64,000 bases of DNA from CAZUDO01 sp964618895 (GCA_964618895.1 CAZUDO010000010.1:62001-126000); one strand, 5' to 3'; shown: positions 43,537-62,815, counted from the stretch's first letter. Notes: generated from the sequence alone by a model not told the origin. Made by a program: numbers and translations.

Positions 43537-43565
43537 TTGACAGCTCAGGGGGGCCAGAGTAGAAA
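43537..43565 (+). promoter_or_regulatory. Sigma-70-type promoter of the tRNA/rpmG/secE cluster
   Basis: TTGACA (43537-43542) and TAGAAA (43560-43565) with a 17-bp spacer. This is the best promoter-like sequence I see here. The first tRNA starts at 43702, so the leader would be about 130 nt and need processing. Confidence 0.6.
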
Positions 43566-43701
43566 ACGCCGTTTACGAAATCGGCAGAGGGAAAACGCTC
43601 CACGGCAACCATCTCACGGCGAGGTCGCAGAGGGGTGCGGGGGAGGGTTGTGCGGGAGAAAGTCTTTCAACGCCGCGCGCCGGGGCAGCGCGAAGCGGGC
43701 G

Positions 43702-43773
43702 GCCGATGTAGCTCAGGGGTAGAGCAGCTGACTTGTAATCAGCAGGTCGTCGGTTCGACTCCGACCATCGGCT
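43702..43773 (+). tRNA. tRNA-Thr (anticodon TGT)
   Basis: Acceptor GCCGATG/CATCGGC, discriminator T followed by an encoded CCA (43774-43776), D-arm TAGCTCAGGGGTAGAGC, anticodon loop CTTGTAA giving TGT, T-arm GTCGGTTCGACTCCGAC. First of four tRNAs in the Thr-Tyr-Gly-Thr order. Confidence 0.95.
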
Positions 43774-43817
43774 CCAGCCGGCCGAGCGGTATCAAATCAC
43801 ATTCATCCAAAATGTCT

Positions 43818-43900
<83 letters not shown>

Positions 43901-43923
43901 TAGCCGGAACACACACATGCGCT

Positions 43924-43996
43924 GCGGGAGTAGCTCAGTTGGTAGAGCGCGAGCCTTCCAAGCTCGGGGTCGCGGGTTCGAGTCCCGTCTCCCGCT
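43924..43996 (+). tRNA. tRNA-Gly (anticodon TCC)
   Basis: Acceptor GCGGGAG/CTCCCGC, D-arm TAGCTCAGTTGGTAGAGC, anticodon stem CGAGC/GCTCG with loop CTTCCAA giving TCC, T-arm GCGGGTTCGAGTCCCGT. Confidence 0.95.
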
Positions 43997-44021
43997 CCTG
44001 GGGAGCGGCATGGCGACATAT

Positions 44022-44094
44022 GCCCACGTAGCTCAGTTGGCAGAGCACTTCCTTGGTAAGGAAGAGGTCACCGGTTCGACTCCGGTCGTGGGCT
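44022..44094 (+). tRNA. tRNA-Thr (anticodon GGT)
   Basis: Acceptor GCCCACG/CGTGGGC, D-arm TAGCTCAGTTGGCAGAGC, loop TTGGTAA giving GGT, T-arm ACCGGTTCGACTCCGGT. Last of the Thr-Tyr-Gly-Thr set; rpmG follows 40 bp later instead of tufB as in enterobacteria. Confidence 0.95.
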
Positions 44095-44134
44095 TGGGGA
44101 ACCGCCGGGGCGGCAAGGGCGAGGGGCGAGGCCG

Positions 44135-44287
44135 ATGCGCGACCTGATCACGCTCGTGTGCGATGGCTGTAGGCGCAAGAACTACACAAGCACTAAGAAC
44201 AAGAAAACGACGACCGACAAGCTGGCGTTCCGCAAGTTCTGCCCGGCCTGTCGGAGCCATACGCTCCACAAGGAGGGGAAGGTCTAG
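44135..44287 (+). CDS. rpmG: 50S ribosomal protein L33
   Basis: 50 residues, ATG at 44135. Reads MRDLITLVCDGCRRKNY, ..., KLAFRKFCPACRSHTLHKEG, the L33 fold with two CxxC pairs (Cys9/Cys12 and Cys37/Cys40 region) of the zinc-binding type. It lies between tRNA-Thr and tRNA-Trp, the common deltaproteobacterial position before secE. Confidence 0.93.
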   Translation: MRDLITLVCDGCRRKNYTSTKNKKTTTDKLAFRKFCPACRSHTLHKEGKV

Positions 44288-44317
44288 GGCAGGAGCCGGG
44301 CGGCAGTCCGGTGTGCG

Positions 44318-44391
44318 GGGTCAGTAGCTCTAACGGCTAGAGCACCGGACTCCAAATCCGGGGGTTGCAGGTTCGAATCCTGCCTGACCCG
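44318..44391 (+). tRNA. tRNA-Trp (anticodon CCA)
   Basis: Acceptor GGGTCAG/CTGACCC, discriminator G, anticodon stem CCGGA/TCCGG with loop CTCCAAA giving CCA, T-arm GCAGGTTCGAATCCTGC. Lies 12 bp before secE. Confidence 0.95.
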
Positions 44392-44403
44392 CCTACACCA
44401 TCT

Positions 44404-44616
44404 ATGAATGCTCTGGAGTCATTGAAACAGCCCGTCGCACGCTCCCGGGAGTTCCTGGAGGAGTGCTGGGCGGAGCTCAAGAAGGTTCATTTCCCGTCGC
44501 GCAAGGAGACGCAGGCGGCGACGCTCGTCGTGATCGTCGGCGTCGTCGTGGTGGCTCTGTATCTGGGACTGGTGGATACCCTTCTCACATGGATCATTCG
44601 CAGGGCGCTCGGTTGA
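44404..44616 (+). CDS. secE: Preprotein translocase subunit SecE
   Basis: 70 residues from the ATG at 44404. Short cytoplasmic amphipathic region with the conserved ECWAELKKVHFPSRKET segment, then one membrane helix (VVIVGVVVVALYLGLVDTLL). This single-helix form is the usual one outside enterobacteria. It clamps SecY in the Sec channel. Its TGA overlaps the nusG ATG by one base. Confidence 0.95.
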   Translation: MNALESLKQPVARSREFLEECWAELKKVHFPSRKETQAATLVVIVGVVVVALYLGLVDTLLTWIIRRALG

Positions 44617-45167
44617 TGGTGCAGGAGCACGAGCGGGCCTGGTACGTGGTGCACACGTACTCTGGCTACGAGCACAAGGTGAAGGCCGCACTCGAGGAGC
44701 GTATCCGGGGGCTCGGGAAGCCGGAGCTGTTCGGTGAGATACTGGTCCCGTCCGAGAAGGTCGTCGAATTGGTGAAGGGCAAGAAGCGCACGTCGTCACG
44801 CAAGTTCTTCCCGGGGTACATTCTCGTCAACATGCTCCTCAGCAACGAGACCTGGCACATTGTGAAGTCGACGCCGAAGGTCACGGGCTTCCTCGGGGGC
44901 GCGACCGATCCCAGCACCATCCCCTCGATCTCCGAAGCGGAGGTGCGAGAGATCACGCATCAGATGGCCGAGGGGGCGGTAAAGCCGAAGCCGAAGGTGC
45001 TGTTCGAACAGGGCGAGCAGGTGAAGGTGATCGACGGTCCATTCCAGGAGTTCAACGGCGTGGTCGAGGAAGTGAAGCCCGACAAGGGCAAGTTGCGGGT
45101 GCTGATCAGCATCTTCGGGCGCGCTACGCCGGTCGAGCTCGACTTCGTTCAGGTTGAGAAGGCGTAG
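44616..45167 (+). CDS. nusG: Transcription termination/antitermination protein NusG
   Basis: 183 residues; the ATG at 44616 overlaps the secE stop. NGN domain begins AWYVVHTYSGYEHKVKAAL, contains the FPGYILVNM strand and GFLGGA, and a C-terminal KOW domain reads FEQGEQVKVIDGPFQEFNG. It binds RNA polymerase and couples transcription to Rho or the ribosome. Standard partner of secE and rplK. Confidence 0.97.
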   Translation: MVQEHERAWYVVHTYSGYEHKVKAALEERIRGLGKPELFGEILVPSEKVVELVKGKKRTSSRKFFPGYILVNMLLSNETWHIVKSTPKVTGFLGGATDPSTIPSISEAEVREITHQMAEGAVKPKPKVLFEQGEQVKVIDGPFQEFNGVVEEVKPDKGKLRVLISIFGRATPVELDFVQVEKA

Positions 45168-45184
45168 GAAGGCGTAGGCACGGA

Positions 45185-45607
45185 ATGGCGAAGAAGGTCG
45201 TTGCCGAGATCAAGCTGCAGATTCCCGCCGGGCAGGCGACCCCCAGCCCGCCGGTCGGTCCCGCGCTCGGGCAGCGCGGAGTCAACATCATGGAGTTCTG
45301 CAAGACGTTCAATGCGCAGACGCAGGCGCAGGCGGGGCTGATCATCCCAGTGATCATCACCGTGTACGCCGACCGTTCGTTCACGTTCGTCACCAAGACC
45401 CCACCGGCCGCCGTACTGCTCAAACGTGCCGCCGGGATCGAGAAGGGATCGGGCGAGCCCGGCAAGAACAAGGTTGGGACGGTTACTCGTGCTCAGGTCG
45501 AGGAGATCGCCCGACTCAAGATGCCCGATCTGACGGCGGCCACCGTCGAGCAGGCGATGAAGACGATCGAAGGAACGGCCCGGAGCTTGGGGCTCGAGGT
45601 GGTGTAG
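45185..45607 (+). CDS. rplK: 50S ribosomal protein L11
   Basis: 140 residues. Signatures: VVAEIKLQIPAGQATPSPPV, GPALGQRGVNIMEFCKTFN, and a C-terminal RNA-binding domain with TPPAAVLLKRAAGIEKGS. Binds the GTPase-centre RNA with L10-L12. First of rplK-rplA. Confidence 0.97.
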   Translation: MAKKVVAEIKLQIPAGQATPSPPVGPALGQRGVNIMEFCKTFNAQTQAQAGLIIPVIITVYADRSFTFVTKTPPAAVLLKRAAGIEKGSGEPGKNKVGTVTRAQVEEIARLKMPDLTAATVEQAMKTIEGTARSLGLEVV

Positions 45608-45615
45608 GGACCCCT

Positions 45616-46323
45616 ATGGCACGCAAAGGCAAGCGATATCGGAAGGCGATCGTCACCATCGACCGCTCGCGGCGATATGCCCTCGACGAAGCGATCCGCA
45701 CCCTCACGGCGGCTCCTGGGGCAGCCAAGTTCGACGAGACCGTCGAGCTGGCGGTCAAGCTGGGTGTCGATCCGCGGCAGGCCGATCAGAACGTCCGAGG
45801 CACGGTCGTGCTTCCGCACGGGACGGGCAGGTCGGTGCGGGTCGTGGTGTTCGCCAAGGGCGAGAAAGCGAAAGAGGCGGCCGACGCAGGAGCCGATCAC
45901 GTCGGCGCCGACGACCTCGCGAAGAAGATCCAGGACGAGCAGTGGCTCGAATTCGACACCGCCATCGCCACGCCCGACATGATGGGCACCGTCGGACGCC
46001 TCGGGAAGATCCTGGGACCGCGCGGGTTGATGCCCAATCCCAAGGTCGGTACGGTCACCTTCGACGTAGGCAAGGCCGTTCGTGAGGTGAAGGCCGGCAA
46101 GGTCGAGTTCCGGGTCGAAAAGGCGGGGATCGTCCACGTGGCGATCGGCAAGCGAAGCTTCGGCGCCGAGAAGCTGTTCGACAACGCCCAGGCGTTGCTG
46201 AGCAGCCTGATCCGGGCGAAGCCCGCCGCTGCGAAGGGCAACTACATCCAGAGCATTGCGGTGTCGACGACGATGGGGCCGTCTGTGCGCATCGATCCGG
46301 CGACGGCGCGCGTGGCCGCCTGA
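45616..46323 (+). CDS. rplA: 50S ribosomal protein L1
   Basis: 235 residues. RGKRYRKAI start region, EAIRTL, KFDETVELAVKLGVDPRQ, and GRLGKILGPRGLMPNPKVGT near residue 130, all typical of L1, which forms the L1 stalk and, in many bacteria, represses its own operon. Starts 8 bp after rplK. Confidence 0.97.
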   Translation: MARKGKRYRKAIVTIDRSRRYALDEAIRTLTAAPGAAKFDETVELAVKLGVDPRQADQNVRGTVVLPHGTGRSVRVVVFAKGEKAKEAADAGADHVGADDLAKKIQDEQWLEFDTAIATPDMMGTVGRLGKILGPRGLMPNPKVGTVTFDVGKAVREVKAGKVEFRVEKAGIVHVAIGKRSFGAEKLFDNAQALLSSLIRAKPAAAKGNYIQSIAVSTTMGPSVRIDPATARVAA

Positions 46324-46346
46324 CGGCAGGGCGAGCAGGGAGCATC

Positions 46347-46883
46347 ATGCGGCGGGCAGAGAAGGTCGATGCGGTCCAGAATCTCGAAGGCGAGCTCCAG
46401 CGCGCGACGGTGACCGTGGTCGCCGAGTACCGCGGGCTGACGGTGACCGAGATGAACCGCCTGCGGCGCGCGGTGCGGGAGGCGGACGGTCGCTTCCGGG
46501 TGGCCAAGAACACGCTGGCCAGGCGGGCGGCGTCAGTGGGCCGGCACGAGAAGCTGGCCCCCATGTTGCGTGGTCCCCTCGCCCTCATCATGGGCTTCCG
46601 GGATCCGGTGGCACTCGCCAAGCTGGCGGTCAAGTTCGCGGCGGAGCTGCCCAAGCTCGAGATCAAGGGCGCGGTGCTCGACGGCGAGTTGCTGCCCGCG
46701 GCGGAAGTGAAGGCGTTGGCCACCCTGCCCTCGCGCGAGGTGCTGCTGGCCCAGCTTTTGGGCCTGCTGCAAGCGCCGGCAACGCAGCTGGTGCGGACCA
46801 TCAACGAGCCCGCGGCATCTCTGGCGCGCCTGGTCGATGCGCTCGGCAAGCGCAGCGCTCCGGCGTCCGATGGTGCGGCGTGA
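46347..46883 (+). CDS. rplJ: 50S ribosomal protein L10
   Basis: 178 residues. L10 features: VVAEYRGLTVTEMNRLRRAV, FRVAKNTLARRA, and an Ala-rich C-terminal helix that carries L12 dimers (PATQLVRTINEPAASLARLV). The predicted C-terminal helix has room for several L12 dimers. Followed 47 bp later by rplL. Confidence 0.96.
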   Translation: MRRAEKVDAVQNLEGELQRATVTVVAEYRGLTVTEMNRLRRAVREADGRFRVAKNTLARRAASVGRHEKLAPMLRGPLALIMGFRDPVALAKLAVKFAAELPKLEIKGAVLDGELLPAAEVKALATLPSREVLLAQLLGLLQAPATQLVRTINEPAASLARLVDALGKRSAPASDGAA

Positions 46884-46930
46884 ATGCGTTTGGACAGAAT
46901 AGGTTCTAGCGAAAAAGGAGTGGCATTCGA

Positions 46931-47311
46931 ATGGAAGTGACCCGGGAGCAGGTAAAGGACTTTCTCAAGAACATGAGCCTGATGGACGCTGCGGCGCTCG
47001 TGAAAGAGCTCGAAGCCGAGCTGGGCGTGTCGGCGGCGGCACCGGTCGCTGTGGCGGCGGCCCCCGCGGCGGGCGCCGGGGCGGCGGCAGTACCCGAGAA
47101 GGAAGACTTCACGGTCGTCCTCACCGGCGCGGGCGAAAAAAAGATCCAGGTCATCAAGGTGGTGCGTGAGCTGACCAGCCTCGGCCTGAAGGAGGCGAAG
47201 GACCTCGTCGACGGAGCCCCCAAGGCCGTCAAGGAGGGTGTGCCGAAGGCCGAGGCCGAGAGCATGAAGAAGAAGCTCGAGGACGCCGGTGGAACGGTCG
47301 AGTTGAAGTAG
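46931..47311 (+). CDS. rplL: 50S ribosomal protein L7/L12
   Basis: 126 residues. N-terminal dimerisation helix (FLKNMSLMDAAALVKELEAE), an Ala-rich flexible hinge (residues 38-58), and the C-terminal factor-binding domain (VVLTGAGEKKIQVIKVVREL, LKEAKDLVDGAPKAVKEG). Recruits GTPase factors to the ribosome. rpoB begins about 40 bp downstream. Confidence 0.97.
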   Translation: MEVTREQVKDFLKNMSLMDAAALVKELEAELGVSAAAPVAVAAAPAAGAGAAAVPEKEDFTVVLTGAGEKKIQVIKVVRELTSLGLKEAKDLVDGAPKAVKEGVPKAEAESMKKKLEDAGGTVELK

Positions 47312-47351
47312 TGTTCGGCGGCAGCGCACAGCAGGCGAGGTGACAAGATAT

Positions 47352-51485
<4,134 letters not shown>

Positions 51486-51512
51486 GGTCGGGAAGGACGG
51501 GTCCGCCGAACC

Positions 51513-55673
<4,161 letters not shown>

Positions 55674-55685
55674 GAGGCCGTACGT

Positions 55686-55714
55686 TTGACACTCGATCGG
55701 AACACACGTAGAGA
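55686..55714 (+). promoter_or_regulatory. Possible promoter of the str operon
   Basis: TTGACA (55686-55691) with TAGAGA (55709-55714), 17-bp spacer, in the 92-bp gap between rpoC and rpsL. The -35 is perfect, the -10 is weak. Confidence 0.4.
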
Positions 55715-55765
55715 ACTCGTTTTCGCTTCTGGGGCAGGTCTCTAAGAGGGTCCGAGCACGATCCG

Positions 55766-56137
55766 ATGCCGACGATCAATCAGCTCGTGAAGCAGGGACG
55801 CGCACGCCAGCGTACGAAACAGACGGCGCCGGCCTTGCAGGGGTCACCGCAGAAGCGCGGCGTGTGTACGCGTGTCTACACGACGACCCCGAAGAAGCCG
55901 AACTCAGCGCTTCGCAAGGTGGCGCGTGTCCGGCTCACCAATGGCATCGAGGTCACGTCGTACATCCCGGGCGTCGGCCACAACCTTCAGGAGCACTCGG
56001 TCGTGCTCATCCGCGGCGGCCGCGTGAAGGACCTTCCCGGAGTGCGCTACCACATCATCCGCGGTACCCTCGACTCGATCGGCGTTCAGGATCGACGCCA
56101 GAGTCGTTCGAAGTACGGGGCAAAGAGACCGAAGTAA
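55766..56137 (+). CDS. rpsL: 30S ribosomal protein S12
   Basis: 123 residues. Contains the decoding-site segment TPKKPNSALRKVARVRL with Lys residues expected of a streptomycin-sensitive protein, VRYHIIRGTLDSIGV, and a basic C-terminus. First gene of the str operon. Confidence 0.98.
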   Translation: MPTINQLVKQGRARQRTKQTAPALQGSPQKRGVCTRVYTTTPKKPNSALRKVARVRLTNGIEVTSYIPGVGHNLQEHSVVLIRGGRVKDLPGVRYHIIRGTLDSIGVQDRRQSRSKYGAKRPK

Positions 56138-56204
56138 CGTGCGCGCGGGGGCGGGGAGCGGAAGACTGTCCCGCGCGCGCCCATGAGGCACACGAACAGG
56201 CACT

Positions 56205-56675
56205 ATGCCACGCAAAGGCGAAGTCAAGCGGCGGGACGTTCTTCCTGATCCCAAGCACCATGATCGGGTGGTGACGAAGTTCATCAACGCCATGATGGAA
56301 GGTGGGAAGAAGAGCCTGGCCGAGCGCATGCTCTATGGCGCCCTGGACATCGTCGGCGAGCGCACCAAGGAAGACGCGCTCACCGTGTTCAAGCGAGCGC
56401 TGGACCAGGTGAAGCCGGTAGTGGAAGTGCGTTCGCGGCGCGTCGGGGGTGCCACCTATCAAGTGCCGGTCGAGGTACGGCCGCAGCGGCGGATGTCGCT
56501 CGGCATGCGCTGGCTGGTGCAGCACGCGCGCGAGCGGCCCGAGAAATCGATGGTCGAGCGCTTGGCGGGTGAGATCGCGGATGCGGCAAGCGGGCGCGGC
56601 GGCGCCATGAAGAAGAAGGAGGACACCCATCGGATGGCGGAGGCCAACAAGGCCTTCGCGCATTACCGTTGGTAG
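56205..56675 (+). CDS. rpsG: 30S ribosomal protein S7
   Basis: 156 residues. MPRKGEVKRRDVLPDPKHHD start, VVTKFINAMMEGGKKSLAERM, GGATYQVPVEVRP near the middle and an AHYRW C-terminus. It nucleates the 30S head and in many bacteria regulates the str operon. fusA begins 26 bp later. Confidence 0.98.
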   Translation: MPRKGEVKRRDVLPDPKHHDRVVTKFINAMMEGGKKSLAERMLYGALDIVGERTKEDALTVFKRALDQVKPVVEVRSRRVGGATYQVPVEVRPQRRMSLGMRWLVQHARERPEKSMVERLAGEIADAASGRGGAMKKKEDTHRMAEANKAFAHYRW

Positions 56676-56701
56676 GCTGCGCACGCAGTCCCACGCCCAC
56701 C

Positions 56702-58804
<2,103 letters not shown>

Positions 58805-58826
58805 GGGCGACGGAGGGGAAACCGCC

Positions 58827-60017
58827 ATGGCGAAGGCAAAGTTCGAGCGCAAGAAGCCGCACGTGAACGTCGGGACGATCGGGCATATCGACCACGGCAA
58901 GACCACGCTCACGGCGGCGATCACGAAGACGCAGGCGGCCAAAGGCCTAGCGCAGTTCGTGGCCTTCGATCAGATCGACAAGGCGCCCGAGGAGCGCGAG
59001 CGCGGCATCACCATCGCGACCGCCCACGTCGAGTACGAGTCGGCCAAGCGACACTACGCGCACGTCGATTGCCCCGGTCACGCCGACTACATCAAGAACA
59101 TGATCACCGGCGCAGCCCAGATGGACGGCGCCATTCTCGTCGTGGCCGCCACGGACGGGCCCATGCCGCAGACCCGTGAGCACATCCTGTTGGCCAAGCA
59201 GGTGAACGTGCCCTACATGGTCGTGTTCATGAACAAGGTCGATATGGTCGAGGACAAGGAGCTCCTCGATCTCGTCGAGCTCGAGGTTCGAGAGCTGCTC
59301 ACCAAGTACGAGTTCCCCGGCGACGACACGCCGATCATCCGCGGCAGTGCGCTGAAGGCCCTCGAGGGCGACACGGGAGAGCTCGGCACGCAGGCCATCC
59401 AGAAGCTCATGGAAGCGATCGACACCTTCATCCCCGAGCCCAAGCGCGAGGTGGATAAGCCCTTCATCATGCCGGTGGAAGACGTGTTCACCATCAGCGG
59501 CCGAGGAACGGTCGCCACCGGCCGCATCGAGCGCGGCAAGGTGAAAGTGGGCGAGGAGATCGAGATCGTCGGCATCAGGGCGACCCAGAAGACGGTGGTC
59601 ACCGGTGTCGAGATGTTCCGCAAGCTGCTCGACGAGGGCATCGCGGGAGACAACATCGGCGCGCTCTTGCGTGGGCTCAAGCGCGAGGACGTAGAGCGTG
59701 GGCAGGTGCTGGCCAAGCCCGGGTCGATCACTCCACATACCAAGTTCCAGGCAGAGGCGTACGTCCTCAACAAGGACGAGGGCGGCCGGCATACGCCCTT
59801 CTTCAACGGCTATCGCCCGCAGTTCTATTTCCGCACCACCGATGTGACCGGGGTGTGTACGCTCCCCGAGGGTACGGAGATGGTGATGCCGGGCGACAAC
59901 GTGCAGCTGAAGATCGAACTGATCATGCCGATCGCCATGGACGAGGGGTTGCGCTTCGCGATTCGCGAGGGCGGCCGCACCGTCGGCGCGGGTGTGGTCA
60001 CGAAGATCTTCGAGTGA
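58827..60017 (+). CDS. tuf: Elongation factor Tu
   Basis: 396 residues. G1 GHIDHGKT (19-26), RGITIATAHVEYE effector, PGHADYIKNMITGAAQMDG, and NKVDMV; domain II and III segments (GRGTVATGRIERGKVKVGEE, RPQFYFRTTDVTG). Delivers aminoacyl-tRNA to the ribosome. It is the only tuf in this window; a second copy elsewhere cannot be excluded. Confidence 0.98.
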   Translation: MAKAKFERKKPHVNVGTIGHIDHGKTTLTAAITKTQAAKGLAQFVAFDQIDKAPEERERGITIATAHVEYESAKRHYAHVDCPGHADYIKNMITGAAQMDGAILVVAATDGPMPQTREHILLAKQVNVPYMVVFMNKVDMVEDKELLDLVELEVRELLTKYEFPGDDTPIIRGSALKALEGDTGELGTQAIQKLMEAIDTFIPEPKREVDKPFIMPVEDVFTISGRGTVATGRIERGKVKVGEEIEIVGIRATQKTVVTGVEMFRKLLDEGIAGDNIGALLRGLKREDVERGQVLAKPGSITPHTKFQAEAYVLNKDEGGRHTPFFNGYRPQFYFRTTDVTGVCTLPEGTEMVMPGDNVQLKIELIMPIAMDEGLRFAIREGGRTVGAGVVTKIFE

Positions 60018-60048
60018 CACGGCGGGCGACTGACGTGATTTGTACGCG

Positions 60049-60357
60049 ATGAACGAAAAGATCCGCATTCGGTTGAAGGCCTACGATCACCGGCTGCTCG
60101 ACCAGTCGGTGCGCGAGATCGTCGATACGGTCCGCCGCACCGGGGGCCGGGTCGCGGGGCCGATCCCGTTGCCTACTCACGTCGAACGGTTCACGGTCAA
60201 CCGTTCACCGCACGTCGACAAGAAGTCGCGAGAGCAGTTCGAGATCCGTACGCACAAGCGGCTGCTCGACATTCTCGAGCCGACGCAGCAGACCATCGAC
60301 GCCCTCGGCAAGCTGGACCTGGCGGCGGGCGTCGATGTCGAGATCAAGCTGCAATAG
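60049..60357 (+). CDS. rpsJ: 30S ribosomal protein S10
   Basis: 102 residues from the ATG at 60049. IRIRLKAYDHRLLDQSVREI, GPIPLPT and SREQFEIRTHKRLLDI are diagnostic of S10, which also acts as NusE in antitermination. First gene of the S10 operon here, 32 bp after tuf. Confidence 0.97.
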   Translation: MNEKIRIRLKAYDHRLLDQSVREIVDTVRRTGGRVAGPIPLPTHVERFTVNRSPHVDKKSREQFEIRTHKRLLDILEPTQQTIDALGKLDLAAGVDVEIKLQ

Positions 60358-60393
60358 CCATGGCAACGTTCGGCTGGAACGAGGGTCGCTGAC

Positions 60394-61038
60394 GTGGCGG
60401 TGGGAGGACTCATCGGACGCAAACTCGGCATGACGCAGGTCTACACTGCCGGCGGGGTCCTGGTGTCGGTCACGGTCATCCAGGCGGGCCCGTGCACGGT
60501 CGTGGCGACGCGGCGGCCCGATCGCGACGGCTACGCCGCAGCCCAGCTCGGGTTCGGCGCGGTCAAACCGAAGCGGCTGGGGAAGGCTGTGATCGGGCAG
60601 TTCAAGAAATCGGGGACCGAGCCGTTTCGGGTGCTGCGCGAACTTCGCTTGGCGGGCGACGATGCTCCGGCGGTGGGCACGCAGGTCGCGGTGGCCGATG
60701 TGTTCAAGGCCGGGGATCGCGTCTCGGTCTCCGGGATCAGCAAAGGACGGGGCACGGCGGGCGTCATCAAGCGCCACCACTTCTCCGGCTTCCCCGCGAC
60801 GCACGGCACGCACGAGTACTTCCGGCATGGCGGCTCCATCGGCAACCGGTCCTACCCGGGCCGCGTGTTCAAGGGGAAGCGGATGGCTGGCCGAATGGGG
60901 GCGGAGCGGGTGACCACGGGCAATATCCAGGTCGTGGCCGTGCGGCCCGACGATCATCTGCTGCTCGTGCGCGGGGCGGTCCCGGGTGCGCGGGGCGGAA
61001 CGGTCGTCGTGCGCCTGCGGGGCGGAAGGCGGCAATAG
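60394..61038 (+). CDS. rplC: 50S ribosomal protein L3
   Basis: 214 residues, GTG start at 60394. GLIGRKLGMTQVYTAGG start, GHSFxx-type RNA-binding loop region replaced here by the usual SGFPATHGTHEYFRHGGSIG, and GNRSYPGRVFKGKRMAGRMG. Binds the 3' domain of 23S rRNA. Confidence 0.96.
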   Translation: MAVGGLIGRKLGMTQVYTAGGVLVSVTVIQAGPCTVVATRRPDRDGYAAAQLGFGAVKPKRLGKAVIGQFKKSGTEPFRVLRELRLAGDDAPAVGTQVAVADVFKAGDRVSVSGISKGRGTAGVIKRHHFSGFPATHGTHEYFRHGGSIGNRSYPGRVFKGKRMAGRMGAERVTTGNIQVVAVRPDDHLLLVRGAVPGARGGTVVVRLRGGRRQ

Positions 61039-61041
61039 GCG

Positions 61042-61701
61042 ATGGCGGACGAGCGTGTGACGCTGCCCGTGATGTCGACCGCCGGGGCCCAGGTCGGGTC
61101 GATCGACCTTCCGACGGCGCTGATCGCCGGCCCCGTACGGCAGCACCTGCTCTACGAGGCAGTCCGCCGCCACCAGGCAGCGCAGCGGTCCGGCACGGCA
61201 TCGACGAAGACGCGCGCCTTCGTCCGTGGCGGGGGCAAGAAGCCCTGGCGCCAGAAGGGGACCGGTCGTGCCCGTGCGGGAAGTTCGCGGTCCCCGCTGT
61301 GGGCCGGAGGGGCGATCGTCTTCGGCCCGCAGCCGCGCAACTATGGCTACCAATTGCCCAAAAGTGCGCGGCGGGCGGCGCTGCGCTCGGCATTGGCGGC
61401 TCGCCACGGGGCGGGAGCCCTTCTCGTGATCGACGAGATCACGCTTCCCGAGCCCAAGACCAAGCGCATGGTCGAGCTGCTGCGCGGGCTCGGCCTCCCG
61501 TCGCGAGGTGTGCTCGTCGTCTTGGGAACCCGCGACGAGGCGGTCCTGCGTGCGGGGCGGAACCTGCCGCACGTGAAGGTGGTCACCATCGGGAGCCTCA
61601 ATGTCGTCGACGTGATCCGACATGCCCATCTGGTGATGTCACAGGATGCGCTGGCACGCCTCGCCGCGCGCCTTCAGGGTGAGACTGCGGGGGGGGCATG
61701 A
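61042..61701 (+). CDS. rplD: 50S ribosomal protein L4
   Basis: 219 residues. RQHLLYEAVRRHQAAQRSGTA, KTRAFVRGGGKKPWRQKGTG and GRARAGSSRSPLWAGGAIVFG cover the exit-tunnel loop. In many bacteria L4 represses its operon. Its stop overlaps the rplW start by 4 bp. Confidence 0.96.
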   Translation: MADERVTLPVMSTAGAQVGSIDLPTALIAGPVRQHLLYEAVRRHQAAQRSGTASTKTRAFVRGGGKKPWRQKGTGRARAGSSRSPLWAGGAIVFGPQPRNYGYQLPKSARRAALRSALAARHGAGALLVIDEITLPEPKTKRMVELLRGLGLPSRGVLVVLGTRDEAVLRAGRNLPHVKVVTIGSLNVVDVIRHAHLVMSQDALARLAARLQGETAGGA

Positions 61702-61985
61702 AGCCGACGGACGTCGTCCAGGGGCCGGTGATCACTGAAAAGGGCACGCTGGTGAACGAGGTGGGGAACCAGGTGGTGTTTCGCGTACACCAGCAGGCCA
61801 ACAAGGTAGAGATCCGCCAGGCGGTGGAGCACTTGTTCAAGGTCAAGGTCGAGAAGGTCCGGACCACGCGCCAGCTCGGCAAGGAGCGACGGGTTGGGCG
61901 CCACACGGGCCGCAGGCCCAACTGGAAGAAAGCCTACGTCACGCTGGCGGAAGGCAATCGCATCGACTTCTTTGAGGGCGCCTGA
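61698..61985 (+). CDS. rplW: 50S ribosomal protein L23
   Basis: 95 residues; the ATG at 61698 overlaps the rplD stop (ATGA). PVITEKGTLVNEVGNQVVFRV and NWKKAYVTLAEGNRIDFFEG are typical. L23 sits at the tunnel exit and docks trigger factor and SRP. Confidence 0.95.
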   Translation: MKPTDVVQGPVITEKGTLVNEVGNQVVFRVHQQANKVEIRQAVEHLFKVKVEKVRTTRQLGKERRVGRHTGRRPNWKKAYVTLAEGNRIDFFEGA

Positions 61986-61990
61986 GAGCG

Positions 61991-62815
61991 ATGCCGACCA
62001 TCCAATACCGACCGACCTCCCCCGGTCGCCGTTTCCAGACCGGGTACGACTTCAAGGAGATCACCAAGAGCACGCCCGAGCCGACGCTGACGGAGCCACT
62101 CCGGAAATCGGGCGGCCGCAACAACCGTGGTCGCGTGACCGTGCGCCATCGGGGAGGCGGGCACAAGCGGCTCTACCGCATCATCGACTTCAAGCGTGAC
62201 AAGGAAGGTGTGCGCGCCCGGGTGGCGGCGATCGAGTACGATCCGAATCGCTCGGCCCGCATCGCGTTGTTGCACTACCGCGACGGCGCCAAGCGCTACA
62301 TCCTGGCGCCCGTCGGGCTAGAGGTCGGCGCGATGGTCGAGGCCGGACCGAAAGCCGACATCAAGCCGGGCAACAGCCTCGCCCTCGTCGGCATCCCGCT
62401 CGGCCCGATGGTGCACAACGTCGAGCTGCGCGAAGGACGGGGAGGGCAGCTCGGTCGTGGCGCCGGTGCCGCCATTCAGCTGATGGCGAAAGAGGGCGAC
62501 TACGGCCTGCTGAAACTGCCCTCAGGTGAGCTGCGGCGTGTCCGTCTCGCCTGCCGGGCGACCATCGGCCAGGTGGGCAACCTCGATCACGAGAACATCG
62601 CCTACGGCAAGGCGGGGCGTATCCGTTGGCTGGGGCGTCGCCCCAAGGTCCGCGGGATTGCGATGAACCCGGTCGATCATCCGCATGGGGGTGGCGAGGG
62701 CCGCTCGAAGGGCAATCACCCCCAGACCCCGTGGGGCAAGCCGACGAAGGGCTACAAGACCCGCCACAACAAGCGCACGGACCGCTGGATCGTCCAGCGG
62801 CGGAAGGCACGCTAG
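61991..62815 (+). CDS. rplB: 50S ribosomal protein L2
   Basis: 274 residues. RPTSPGRRFQTGYDFKEI, GGRNNRGRVTVRHRGGGHKR and the C-terminal NPVDHPHGGGEGRS block with the conserved His near the peptidyl-transferase centre. Standard length. Confidence 0.97.
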   Translation: MPTIQYRPTSPGRRFQTGYDFKEITKSTPEPTLTEPLRKSGGRNNRGRVTVRHRGGGHKRLYRIIDFKRDKEGVRARVAAIEYDPNRSARIALLHYRDGAKRYILAPVGLEVGAMVEAGPKADIKPGNSLALVGIPLGPMVHNVELREGRGGQLGRGAGAAIQLMAKEGDYGLLKLPSGELRRVRLACRATIGQVGNLDHENIAYGKAGRIRWLGRRPKVRGIAMNPVDHPHGGGEGRSKGNHPQTPWGKPTKGYKTRHNKRTDRWIVQRRKAR